Positions 8,257-16,244 of a stretch of DNA of 64,000 nucleotides are shown piece after piece. Under the pieces are notes generated by a model. The model saw only the letters and a program-made list of their open reading frames with translations, was not told the DNA's origin and ran no database searches. How positions within the stretch are numbered: the first letter of the stretch is position 1; every line of letters begins with the position of its first letter. The DNA is from CAMAVH01 sp036500145 (GTDB lineage Bacteria > Pseudomonadota > Alphaproteobacteria > SMXQ01), in the NCBI GenBank assembly GCA_036500145.1, contig DASYCO010000047.1:1-64000 (forward strand), written 5' to 3'. A program made the position numbers and the translations under genes.

Positions 8257-10035
8257 TCAGCCCTTGCCGAACAGGCCTTCCTGCATCTTTTCCAGTTCCT
8301 TGGCGTAGCGACGGCTGACGTAAGCCTCCGCCAGCAGGCCGAGGACGTTTCGCTCGGCGTCGACCACGGCCAGCTCTTCGGTCTCGGTCCGCTCGAAGAT
8401 GTGCATGATCTGCTCGATGTTGGTTTCGGGCGTCAGCGTCACGTCCTGGCTCGCCGCCAGCGCGCTGATCGGATCTTCGGCGTTGCGGCCTTCGACGTAG
8501 GCGTTCGCCGTCTGCACGATTCCCGCATAGTGCTGCGCGTCGTCGACGAGAATGACGCGCGTCGTCGAACCCAAGGGGAAGCGGCGGCGGAATTCGCCGA
8601 TGCCCGTTTTGTCGGAGATCGTCTGCATGTCGGGGCGCATCATGCGGCCCGCCGTCAGGCTGCGCACCCAGCCGACGTCGCGGGCGCTGCGGATCGTCTC
8701 GCCGCGCAGGTGCAGGCGCCAGGTCGAGAACGAGTAGCCGAACCGCTCGCGCACGACGACGCTGGCGATGAGCGACGCCGCCAGGGTCGCCGCCGCGACG
8801 CCGAAGTCGCGCGTCGTCTCCAGCACCAGGAACGACATGGTCAGCGGCCCGCCGACGACGGCGACGGCCAATGCGCCCATGCCGACCAGGGCGGCGTTCT
8901 CCGGCTGCAGGTCGAACGGCAGGCCGGTGAAGGCGATGAAGCGCGCATAGATCTGGCCGAGCAGCGAGCCGAGGAAGAGCGAGGCGAAGAAAAGACCGCC
9001 GCGAAAGCCGAAGCCGAGCGAGATGATCGAGGCACCCGTCTTCAGCAGCAAGAGCGCGACGAGCGCCGCGACGCTGAAGCCCGCGACCAGGTCCAGGTGC
9101 AGCGCGCCATGGCCCGACGACAGGGTCTGCGGCGTGACGAAGGCGAATCCCATGAGCAGGATGCCGCCGAACGCCGGGCGCAGCCATGCGGGGAGCTGGA
9201 TCATGCGCAGCTTGCGCTCGGTCAGGGCGGTGAGCCGCATGATGAGAATGCCGAACACGGCGCAAAGCGCGCCGAGGATGCCGTAGAGCAGGTAGTCGAC
9301 GGCGGCCGGCGGCGTCAGCACGGCGATCTCGATGGAATATGGCACCGCGCCGAGCGCGCGCGCCGTCAGCTCGCTGGCCAGGGCGGCAGCCGCCACCGGG
9401 GCGATCATGGAAGGTGCGTAGGAGCCGATGACGATCTCGAAGGCGTAGAAAGCGCCAGTCAACGGCGCGCCGAAGGCGGCACCGATGGCGGCCCCCGCAC
9501 CCGCCCCGACCAGCGTGCGGATGTCCTGGCGGCGCAGCTTCAGGCGCTGGCCCAGGGTCGAGGCGACCGCGCCGCCGCCTTGGGCGTAGGCGGCTTCCAG
9601 CCCGACCGAAGCGCCGAAGCCGTTGGAGATGACGGTCTGCAGGCAGACGATGAAGCTGTCGCGCAGGGAGAGCTGCCCGCCGTAGAGCGCGTTGGCCTCG
9701 ACGACGTCGACCAAAGCGCGCTTGCGCCAGCGGTCGAGCGCCCAGATGAAGGCGCCGAGCAGCAGCCCGCCGATGGGGAGCCAGATCAAGGACGAGCGCG
9801 GCACGACCTGCAGCGCGCTCAGGCGGTCGGTTTCCTGGAAGCCGAACAGGATGGACTGAAGCCCGTGCGAGATGCCGCTCTGGAGCACCGTCAGCAGCCC
9901 GGCGGCGGCGCCCACGCCGATCGCCAGGACGATGAACCAGAGCTCGCTGGCGCGGAAGCGCGAGCGCAGAAGCGCCAGGGAGCGGGCGGAAAAAAGAAGC
10001 CTCGTGGCGGCGCGCCGCAGCCATTTCATCGACAT
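8257..10035 (-). CDS. ClC family chloride channel/transporter with C-terminal CBS pair
   Basis: The 592-residue protein has a ClC membrane core (about 35-430) and a cytoplasmic pair of CBS domains (about 455-585, beginning near LTAGRMMRPDMQTI). The helix-start signatures are variant. GFGASVGLEAAYAQ replaces the usual G(K/R)EGPxxH filter loop but keeps the gating-type Glu, and FGAPLTGAFYAFE is conserved. The usual GSGIP segment is replaced by DVVEANALY. This variant subgroup makes the transported anion and the channel-versus-antiporter question open. The CBS domains suggest control by adenine nucleotides. It is followed downstream on the same strand only by the convergent DUF1254 gene. Confidence 0.9.
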   Translation of the reverse strand: MSMKWLRRAATRLLFSARSLALLRSRFRASELWFIVLAIGVGAAAGLLTVLQSGISHGLQSILFGFQETDRLSALQVVPRSSLIWLPIGGLLLGAFIWALDRWRKRALVDVVEANALYGGQLSLRDSFIVCLQTVISNGFGASVGLEAAYAQGGGAVASTLGQRLKLRRQDIRTLVGAGAGAAIGAAFGAPLTGAFYAFEIVIGSYAPSMIAPVAAAALASELTARALGAVPYSIEIAVLTPPAAVDYLLYGILGALCAVFGILIMRLTALTERKLRMIQLPAWLRPAFGGILLMGFAFVTPQTLSSGHGALHLDLVAGFSVAALVALLLLKTGASIISLGFGFRGGLFFASLFLGSLLGQIYARFIAFTGLPFDLQPENAALVGMGALAVAVVGGPLTMSFLVLETTRDFGVAAATLAASLIASVVVRERFGYSFSTWRLHLRGETIRSARDVGWVRSLTAGRMMRPDMQTISDKTGIGEFRRRFPLGSTTRVILVDDAQHYAGIVQTANAYVEGRNAEDPISALAASQDVTLTPETNIEQIMHIFERTETEELAVVDAERNVLGLLAEAYVSRRYAKELEKMQEGLFGKG

Positions 10036-10056
10036 GGGCCTATCGTCAACATGGGC

Positions 10057-11328
10057 CTAGCCGCCGTTGGCCAGGTCGACGCCGCCCCTGTCGGTCACGC
10101 CCTGGCCGCCGAGGTAGCGCGAGGGATCGACCGACCGCGTGCCTTGACGCAGCTCGAAATGGACCTGGGGCGAATCGACGCTGCCCGTGGCGCCCGAACG
10201 GGCGATGACCTGCCCGCGCTTCACCTTGTCGCCGCGCTGCACGAGCAACTGCTGGTTATGGGCATAGGCCGTGACCCAGCCGTTGGGATGGCGCACGAGC
10301 AGGAGATTGCCGTAGCCGCGCAGCTCGTTGCCGACATAGGCGACCTCGCCGTCCTGGGCGGCGCGCACGGCGGTGCCTTGCGGCACGGCGATGTTGATGC
10401 CCTCGTTGTAGAGCCCGCCTTCTTTGGGCCCGTAGCCGGAGATGACGCTGCCCTGCACCGGCCAGGTGAAGGCGCTGCCGCTCGCCGTGACGGGCGGCGC
10501 GGCGATGGGGGCTTCCGGCGGCGGCGGCGCGGCCGGCGACGGCAAGGAGGCGACCTCGGCCGGCTGGGCCTGAGACTGGGCCTGGCCGCTCGGCGCGCCG
10601 GCTCCGGCTGTCGCCGTCGGCGCGGCCTGGATCGCCTGCGGATTGAAGCTGGGGCTGCCGGACTGCGCCGCGTTGCCGCCGGGCGCATTGGGCGACACGG
10701 AGGTGACGGTGCTGGCGCCCGAGCCGGTGCCGAGTCGCTGACTGGAGACGGCCCCCGGCGCAGCTTGTGGCTGGATGGGCTGGTTCGCCGTGCCGGCGAT
10801 GACGGAGGCGTTGCTGGCGACGGTCTGGCCGCCCGGCGTGGTCGGCAGCAGGATCGGCTGGCCGACATAGATCACATAGGGCGGATCGATGTCGTTGAGG
10901 CGCACCAGTTCCTGGCTGCTGACGCCGTAGGCCCGCGCGATGCTGGCCACCGAATCGCCGGTCGTTACCTGATGGTAGGCCTGGCGCGGCAGCGTCAGCT
11001 TCTGGCCGACGCGCAGCACGTAGGGCGGCGCGATGGCGTTGGCGTTGATGATGGCGCGGATCGGCACGCTGTTGCGCTTCGACAGGGCGTAGAGCGTGTC
11101 GCCCGGCTGCACCGTGATGCTGCCCGGCGTGGTGAACAGGGCGGCAGCCTTGCTGACCGGCGGCCGTTCCGAGGCCGGCCGCGCGATGGGCACGGCGGTG
11201 CCCCGGCCGAAATACATGCTGCTGCGGTCGTCGAGCGGCGCCGGACCGGCGCGCCGGCTGCAGGCGGACAGGGCCGCGGCAGCGATCGCCAGAACGGTCA
11301 AAGCGGTGAAAAATCGGGTCCGCGTCAT
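10057..11328 (-). CDS. nlpD: NlpD-like lipoprotein with two LysM domains and a degenerate M23 (LytM) domain
   Basis: The 423-residue product starts MTRTRFFTAL and has a lipobox LSAC with the lipidated Cys at 23. An upstream in-frame ATG (11346) would add six unlikely residues. Two LysM peptidoglycan-binding repeats follow (about 65-110 and 115-160), then a long Ala/Pro/Gln-rich linker, then an M23 domain (about 290-415). The zinc-binding HxGxD segment reads NEGIN, so metal ligands are missing although VHFEL and YAHN remain. This matches NlpD/EnvC-type activators of amidases rather than an active endopeptidase. It is the last gene of serS-surE-pcm-nlpD, and probably acts in septal cell-wall splitting. 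Confidence 0.88.
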   Translation of the reverse strand: MTRTRFFTALTVLAIAAAALSACSRRAGPAPLDDRSSMYFGRGTAVPIARPASERPPVSKAAALFTTPGSITVQPGDTLYALSKRNSVPIRAIINANAIAPPYVLRVGQKLTLPRQAYHQVTTGDSVASIARAYGVSSQELVRLNDIDPPYVIYVGQPILLPTTPGGQTVASNASVIAGTANQPIQPQAAPGAVSSQRLGTGSGASTVTSVSPNAPGGNAAQSGSPSFNPQAIQAAPTATAGAGAPSGQAQSQAQPAEVASLPSPAAPPPPEAPIAAPPVTASGSAFTWPVQGSVISGYGPKEGGLYNEGINIAVPQGTAVRAAQDGEVAYVGNELRGYGNLLLVRHPNGWVTAYAHNQQLLVQRGDKVKRGQVIARSGATGSVDSPQVHFELRQGTRSVDPSRYLGGQGVTDRGGVDLANGG

Positions 11329-11377
11329 GGACGGACTGTAAGGCAAGCTCCGCTATCGCGGCAATGCCGGACGCGCC

Positions 11378-12043
11378 CTAGGCGCGCTTTTCCTCTTCGC
11401 TGTCGCTGACCAGCGGCACGAAACGAACCGGAAAGAGCGACTCGGTGGTGTAGCCCTCCGCCGTGCGGCGGATGCGGCGCACTTCCTGGTCGGAGCTGCG
11501 CGAGCCGACCGGCACGACCATGATGCCGCCGACCGCCAATTGCTCCATCAGCGGCTCGGGCAGCTTGCGGCCGGCCGCCGTCACCATGATGCGGTCGAAC
11601 GGCGCCTGCTCCGGCCAGCCGCGCGATCCGTCGCCGGCGATGGCCGTCACGTTGGTCAGCCGCAGGTCGCGGAAGCGCGCTTCGGTGGTCTTGAGCAGGC
11701 TCTTGTGCCGTTCGATCGAATAGATGCGCCGGCAGAGCGGCGACAGCACGGCCGTCTGGTAGCCCGAGCCGGTGCCGACCTCCAGCACCTTGCAGCGGTC
11801 GTTCAGCTCGAGCGCCTGGGTCATGAGGGCGACGACGATAGGCTGGCTGATGGTCTGCCCCTCGCCGATCGGCAAGGCGATGTTCTCGTAGGCCTGGTCG
11901 AGAAACTGCGGCAGCACGAACTTCTCGCGCGGCACCCGTTCGATGGCGCCCAGGACGTTGGCGTCGGTGACGCCGAGGCGGCGCAACTCCATCAACAACC
12001 GGATCACGCGGGGCTCGCCCCCGCTCGGGCCCCGCTTGTTCAT
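11378..12043 (-). CDS. pcm: Protein-L-isoaspartate O-methyltransferase
   Basis: Pcm transfers a methyl group from S-adenosylmethionine to isoaspartyl residues, starting repair of aged proteins. The 221-residue protein carries the SAM motif LEVGTGSGYQTAVLS, an IERVPREKFV segment and PIGEGQTISQPIVVALM, all typical of the family. An internal Met at position 17 (MELRRLGV) is an alternative start. It overlaps neither neighbour but is tightly packed with surE upstream and nlpD downstream, the same surE-pcm-nlpD order as in enterobacteria. A second, more divergent PCMT-like gene lies at 48411-49061. Confidence 0.95.
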   Translation of the reverse strand: MNKRGPSGGEPRVIRLLMELRRLGVTDANVLGAIERVPREKFVLPQFLDQAYENIALPIGEGQTISQPIVVALMTQALELNDRCKVLEVGTGSGYQTAVLSPLCRRIYSIERHKSLLKTTEARFRDLRLTNVTAIAGDGSRGWPEQAPFDRIMVTAAGRKLPEPLMEQLAVGGIMVVPVGSRSSDQEVRRIRRTAEGYTTESLFPVRFVPLVSDSEEEKRA

Positions 12044-12065
12044 GACGGCTTGGATTGTTGGAGGG

Positions 12066-12872
12066 TCATTCGAGAACCTTACGCAGACTGGCCAGCATCT
12101 TCTCCTGGGTCAGGTCCAGACGCAATGGCGTAACGGAGACGCAGCATTCGTTGATGGCGGTGATGTCGCTGACCTTGCTGAGGCTCTTTTCGGTGCGCGG
12201 CCCGCCGATCCAGTAATAAGGCCGGCCGAACGGGTCCGACGACTGGGTGATGGTCTCGTGCACGCGGCGGCGGCCTTGGTGGGTGACCATGACGCCCTTC
12301 ACCGAGGCCGTCACCAGATCCGGGAAGTTGATGTTGATCAGGCTGTCGGGCGCCCATTTGGTGGCGAGCAGCTTGCGGATCAGGTCCGGCGCCAGGGTCT
12401 CGGCAGTGGTCCATTTCGTCTTCTGGCCGAGCGTCGTGACCTGGCTGAGCGCCATGGAGCGGATGCCGAGCACCGCGCCCATGGAGGCTGCGGCGACGGT
12501 GCCGGAATGGGCGATGTCCTCGGCCAGGTTGCTGCCGTTGTTGAAGCCCGACAGCACGAGGTCAGGCGCTTTGTCTTCGAGGATATGCAGCACGGCAAGC
12601 ATGACGCAGTCGGTCGGCGTGCCGTCGACGCAGAAGCGCTGCGGCGCGAGCTTCTTCACGCGCAGCGGCCGGCGCACGGTGAGCGAGTGGCTCGCGGCGC
12701 TCTGCTCGATCTCGGGCGCGACGACCCAGACGTCGTCGGTGATGGATTGGGCGACGCGGGTCAGCGCCTTGATGCCGGGTGACTGAACGCCATCGTCGTT
12801 GGCGATCAGAATGCGCAGCGATTTCGCCGCCGGAGCTTTTTTTCTAGCCGCTTTACGAACCATCGTTCCCAT
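12066..12872 (-). CDS. surE: 5'/3'-nucleotidase SurE
   Basis: SurE is a metal-dependent cytoplasmic phosphatase acting on nucleoside monophosphates, linked to stationary-phase survival. The 268-residue product has the metal-binding motif ILIANDDGVQSPGI (DD pair) near its N terminus. It also has APEIEQSAASHSLTV, GTPTDCVMLAVLHI and SGFNNGSNLAEDIAHSGTV, which are the conserved family segments. The start is either Met1 or Met4 (12863); a basic Lys/Arg/Ala stretch precedes the domain in either case. It sits between serS and pcm, 5 bp after the serS stop. Confidence 0.96.
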   Translation of the reverse strand: MGTMVRKAARKKAPAAKSLRILIANDDGVQSPGIKALTRVAQSITDDVWVVAPEIEQSAASHSLTVRRPLRVKKLAPQRFCVDGTPTDCVMLAVLHILEDKAPDLVLSGFNNGSNLAEDIAHSGTVAAASMGAVLGIRSMALSQVTTLGQKTKWTTAETLAPDLIRKLLATKWAPDSLININFPDLVTASVKGVMVTHQGRRRVHETITQSSDPFGRPYYWIGGPRTEKSLSKVSDITAINECCVSVTPLRLDLTQEKMLASLRKVLE

Positions 12873-12877
12873 CCCTA

Positions 12878-14155
12878 TCAGAGGGCGGCTTTGATCAGCT
12901 CGATGCCGCCCATGTAGGGTTTCAACGCCTCGGGAACGCGAATGTTGCCGTCCGCGTCCTGATAGTTCTCCATCACGGCGATCAGGGTGCGGCCGACGGC
13001 GAGGCCGGAACCGTTGAGGGTATGGACGAAGCGGGTGCCCTTCTCGCCCTTCGCCTTGAAGCGGGCATCCATGCGGCGGGCCTGGAAGTCGCCGCAGTTC
13101 GAGCAGCTGGAGATTTCGCGGTAGCGGCCCTGGCCCGGCAGCCAGACCTCGATGTCGTAGGTCTTGCGGGCGGAGAAGCCCATGTCGCCGGTGCAGAGCG
13201 TGATGACGCGGTACGGCAGGCCGAGGCGCTTCAGCACTTCCTCGGCGCAGCCGAGCATACGTTCGTGTTCATCGGCGGACTGTTCCGGCGTGGTGATGCT
13301 GACCAGCTCGACCTTGTCGAACTGATGCTGGCGGATCATGCCCGTCGTGTCCTTGCCCGCCGCGCCAGCTTCGGCGCGAAAGCAGGGCGTCAGCGCGGTG
13401 ACGCGCGCCGGCAGCGCCGCCTCGTCGAGGATTTCCTCGCGGTACAGGTTGGTCAGCGGCACTTCGGCGGTCGGGATCAGCCAGAGGTCGGCCGAGGCCT
13501 TGAACAGGTCGTCGGCGAACTTGGGCAGCTGGCCCGTGCCGAACAGCGCATGGTCGCGCACCAGCACCGGCGGACGCACTTCGCGGTAGCCGTTCTCGCC
13601 GGTCTGCAGGTCGAGCATGAACTGGCCGAGGGCGCGCTCAAGGCGGGCGAGCTGGCCCGACAGCACGACGAAGCGCGCGCCGGAGATCTTCGCCGCGCGC
13701 TCGAAGTCCATCATGCCGAGGTCGGTGCCGAGGTCGGCGTGCTCCTTGGCCTTGAAGGCGAACTTCGCAGGTTCGCCGACCTTGTGGCGCTCGACGTTGT
13801 CGTTCTCGTCCTTGCCGGCGGGCACGTCGTCGGCCGGAAGGTTCGGAATGGTGGCGAGCAGTGTGTCGAGGACAGCGCCCTGCTCCGCCGCCTTGGCTTC
13901 GGCGGCGGCCTGCTCGTCCTTGCTCTTGGCGACGGCGGCCATGATGTCGCTGGCGTCCTCGCCCTTGGCCTTGCGCTGGCCGATCTCCTTGGAGAGGCGG
14001 TTGCGCTCGGTCTGGATGTCCTGGGCGCTGGTCTGCGCGGCGCGGCGCGCGGCGTCGAGCGTCAGCACCTGCGGCGACAGAGGAGCCAGGCCCCGCCGTC
14101 CCAGCGCGGCGTCGAAGGCGGCCGGATTGTCGCGAATCGATTTGATGTCGTGCAT
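12878..14155 (-). CDS. serS: Seryl-tRNA synthetase
   Basis: SerS charges tRNA-Ser (and tRNA-Sec where present). The 425-residue protein has an N-terminal long coiled-coil arm (about 30-105, rich in Lys/Glu/Ala) that grips the tRNA variable arm. The class II catalytic core has motif 2 (FRAEAGAAGKDTTGMIRQHQ) and motif 3 (GLAVGRTLIAVMENYQ). Length and architecture are standard. It is placed between tatC and surE on the same strand, a conserved alphaproteobacterial order. Confidence 0.98.
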   Translation of the reverse strand: MHDIKSIRDNPAAFDAALGRRGLAPLSPQVLTLDAARRAAQTSAQDIQTERNRLSKEIGQRKAKGEDASDIMAAVAKSKDEQAAAEAKAAEQGAVLDTLLATIPNLPADDVPAGKDENDNVERHKVGEPAKFAFKAKEHADLGTDLGMMDFERAAKISGARFVVLSGQLARLERALGQFMLDLQTGENGYREVRPPVLVRDHALFGTGQLPKFADDLFKASADLWLIPTAEVPLTNLYREEILDEAALPARVTALTPCFRAEAGAAGKDTTGMIRQHQFDKVELVSITTPEQSADEHERMLGCAEEVLKRLGLPYRVITLCTGDMGFSARKTYDIEVWLPGQGRYREISSCSNCGDFQARRMDARFKAKGEKGTRFVHTLNGSGLAVGRTLIAVMENYQDADGNIRVPEALKPYMGGIELIKAAL

Positions 14156-14239
14156 GGTGGGCGCTCGCTGGAATCGCAGTAAACGTAATGGCTTTCGGCA
14201 CTTATAGGCGCGCTGCGACTCGCCGTCCAGAGTCGCGCG

Positions 14240-15067
14240 TTACGAGCCGAACTCGGCTTCTTCGGCCGCCTCCTTGGCCGCCCGCTCGCGCTCGATCATG
14301 CGGATCGACAGGATCGAGATCTCGAACAGCAGGTAGACCGGGATCGTCAGCGCCAGCTGGCTCATCACGTCGGGCGGCGTCAGCACGGCCGCCACGGTCA
14401 GGATGATCAGAAAGGCGTACTTCCGCTTGCTGGCGAGGAACTTCGACGAAACCAGGCCGATGCGCGCCAGCAGGGTCAGGATCACCGGCAGCTGGAACGA
14501 CAGGCCGAAGGCGAAGATGAAGCCCATGACCAGGGAGAGATATTCCGAAACCCTGGCTTCGAGCTGGATCGGCAGGCCGCTTTCGCTGCCGTTGGTCTGG
14601 AAGCTGAGGAAGAAGTGCCAGGCCAGCGGAAAGATGAAGTAGTAGACGAGCGATGCGCCGGCGAGGAACAGCACCGGCGTCGCGATCAGGAACGGCAGGA
14701 AGGCCTTCTTCTCGTGCTTGTAGAGGCCCGGCGCCACGAACATGTAGATCTGGCTGGCGATGATCGGGAAGGACAGGCAGAAGCCGGCCCACAGCGCGAT
14801 CTTGATGTAGGTGAAGAAGGTTTCCGTCAGGCCGGTGTAGATCAGCCGCGCGCCCTCCTGGTCGCCGTAGGCGTGCGCCAGCGGCCGGACGAGGAAGGCG
14901 AAGATGTCTTCGGCGAAGAAGTAGCAGACGACGAAGGCGACGAGCAGCGCCGCGATGGAATACATCAGGCGGTTGCGCAACTCGACCAGATGTTCGAGCA
15001 GCGGCATCTTGTTGTCGTCCGGATCGTCGCCGGAATTGCCCGTGGGAATGTCGCCCAGTTCGCTCAT
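14240..15067 (-). CDS. tatC: Sec-independent protein translocase TatC
   Basis: TatC is the six-helix membrane receptor that recognises twin-arginine signal peptides. The 275-residue protein has the N-terminal amphipathic signature MPLLEHLVELRNRL, six hydrophobic segments, and the conserved stretches FAFGLSFQLPVIL and LTPPDVMSQLALTIPVYLLFE. A hydrophilic N-terminal extension of about 20 residues and a charged C-terminal tail rich in Glu/Ala are present. It follows tatB with a 13-bp gap and precedes serS. Confidence 0.97.
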   Translation of the reverse strand: MSELGDIPTGNSGDDPDDNKMPLLEHLVELRNRLMYSIAALLVAFVVCYFFAEDIFAFLVRPLAHAYGDQEGARLIYTGLTETFFTYIKIALWAGFCLSFPIIASQIYMFVAPGLYKHEKKAFLPFLIATPVLFLAGASLVYYFIFPLAWHFFLSFQTNGSESGLPIQLEARVSEYLSLVMGFIFAFGLSFQLPVILTLLARIGLVSSKFLASKRKYAFLIILTVAAVLTPPDVMSQLALTIPVYLLFEISILSIRMIERERAAKEAAEEAEFGS

Positions 15068-15080
15068 GTTACGGCGCCCA

Positions 15081-15629
15081 TTATGGATTGGGCCCCTTGT
15101 AGGACGTGGCGCCCGGCTCCAGCGGCGATTCCGGCTTGCGGTCCTCGGCGACGAGGTCGTCCGGCAGCGCGCGCGGATTGACGGCCGGCTCGGCCTCGGC
15201 GGGCGTCGGGTTCTCGATGGCGACGGCTTCCGCGGTCGGCGGCATATTGAGCGCGGCCGCCTCGGCGGTTTCGCCCGCTGCGATGGAAGGTGCGGACGTC
15301 GGCGTCGGGGCGTCGTCCGGCGTCAGGCGGCCGAGGTCCGTCATCGCCTTCATCTGGGCTTCCATCTCGCCGTTCGGGTCGATCGCCTGCTGCAGGCGCT
15401 TGGCCGGATCGAAGCCGCCGATGGAGTTGTTCAGCTCCTTGCGCACTTCGTCGACGCCGGCCTGGCGCGCCATCTCCTCCATCTGGTCCTGGAAGGTCTT
15501 GGCGACGGCGCGCGCGCGGGCCATCCACTGGCCGACGGTGTGCATGACCTTGGGAAGGTCCTTCGGACCGATGACGACGATCGCCACGACGGCGATCACC
15601 AGCATTTCCATCCAGCCGATATCGAACAT
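15081..15629 (-). CDS. tatB: Sec-independent protein translocase TatB
   Basis: TatB forms the receptor complex with TatC. The 182-residue product begins MFDIGWMEMLVIAVVAIVVI and carries the hinge motif GPKDLP, where a Glu at membrane position 8 and the GP pair are typical of TatB. An amphipathic helix follows (about 22-60), then a long Pro/Ala/Glu-rich, probably disordered tail. It is the middle gene of the tatA-tatA-tatB-tatC unit. Confidence 0.96.
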   Translation of the reverse strand: MFDIGWMEMLVIAVVAIVVIGPKDLPKVMHTVGQWMARARAVAKTFQDQMEEMARQAGVDEVRKELNNSIGGFDPAKRLQQAIDPNGEMEAQMKAMTDLGRLTPDDAPTPTSAPSIAAGETAEAAALNMPPTAEAVAIENPTPAEAEPAVNPRALPDDLVAEDRKPESPLEPGATSYKGPNP

Positions 15630-15682
15630 GACGGGTTACTCGCGCCGGCCGGGGCCGGAATTGGGCACCGGCGTACCGGACA

Positions 15683-15886
15683 TCAGGAGTGCGCGCTCGG
15701 GTCCTTGTCGGACTTGGACTCGACCGGCTTGGCCGGCGGAGTCGCGTCTTCAGGCTCGCGCATGCCTTCCTTGAAGTTGCGGATGCCCTTGGCGAGGTCG
15801 CCCATGACGCGCGGCAGCTTGCCGGCGCCGAACAAGATCAACACGGCCAGCAGGACGATGAGAACGTGCCAAATGCTGAGGCCCAT
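15683..15886 (-). CDS. tatA: TatA/E family twin-arginine translocase pore subunit (copy 1)
   Basis: The 67-residue protein begins MGLSIWHVLIVLLAVLILFG, followed by the hinge AGKLPRVMGDLAKGIRNFKEG and a charged tail ending in SDKDPSAHS. The FG hinge and the basic amphipathic helix are diagnostic of TatA, which oligomerises to form the translocation path. It lies 53 bp upstream of tatB and downstream of a second tatA-like gene; the core GDLAKGIRNFK is identical in both. Confidence 0.95.
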   Translation of the reverse strand: MGLSIWHVLIVLLAVLILFGAGKLPRVMGDLAKGIRNFKEGMREPEDATPPAKPVESKSDKDPSAHS

Positions 15887-15917
15887 AAAGAATCACTCCC
15901 TGGTTAAATTCGATCGC

Positions 15918-16112
15918 TCAGACAGCCGGCGGACGCTCGTCCGACGCGGCCGGCGGTTTGTGCGCCGGCCCTTCGACCGGATCGCGCATGCCCGACTTGA
16001 AATTGCGGATGCCCTTGGCGAGATCGCCCATCGCTGTCGGCAACTTGCCGGCGCCGAAAATGACCGCGCCAACGAACAGGATGATGACAACTTCCCAAAC
16101 GCCGAAATTCAT
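15918..16112 (-). CDS. tatA: TatA/E family protein (copy 2, tandem)
   Basis: This 64-residue protein (from ATG 16112, MNFGVWEVVIILFVGAVIFG) repeats the TatA plan: one membrane helix, the hinge AGKLPTAMGDLAKG, then IRNFKSGMRDP and a Pro-rich tail. An in-frame ATG five codons upstream is less likely because it would add charged residues before the helix. It directly precedes the other tatA, so the pair is probably a tandem duplication, perhaps a TatA/TatE-like pair with overlapping function. Confidence 0.9.
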   Translation of the reverse strand: MNFGVWEVVIILFVGAVIFGAGKLPTAMGDLAKGIRNFKSGMRDPVEGPAHKPPAASDERPPAV

Positions 16113-16244
16113 CGCGCCGCGCTCCATTCGGCCCGCTCCGGCAGGCAGTCGCGCATGATGACAGAACGCGGCGAATCCCGCAATCCGGGCAATGGGATGG
16201 CGGATTCCAGGGCCCTTCCCGGGCCTGTTGAAATCGGGGCCTTT

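Noticed and set aside
8401..11409. Open frame of 1002 codons on the plus strand
   Set aside because: It is antisense to the ClC and nlpD genes. High GC content makes long mirror frames; the translation is rich in Arg/Gly/Asp with no domain.
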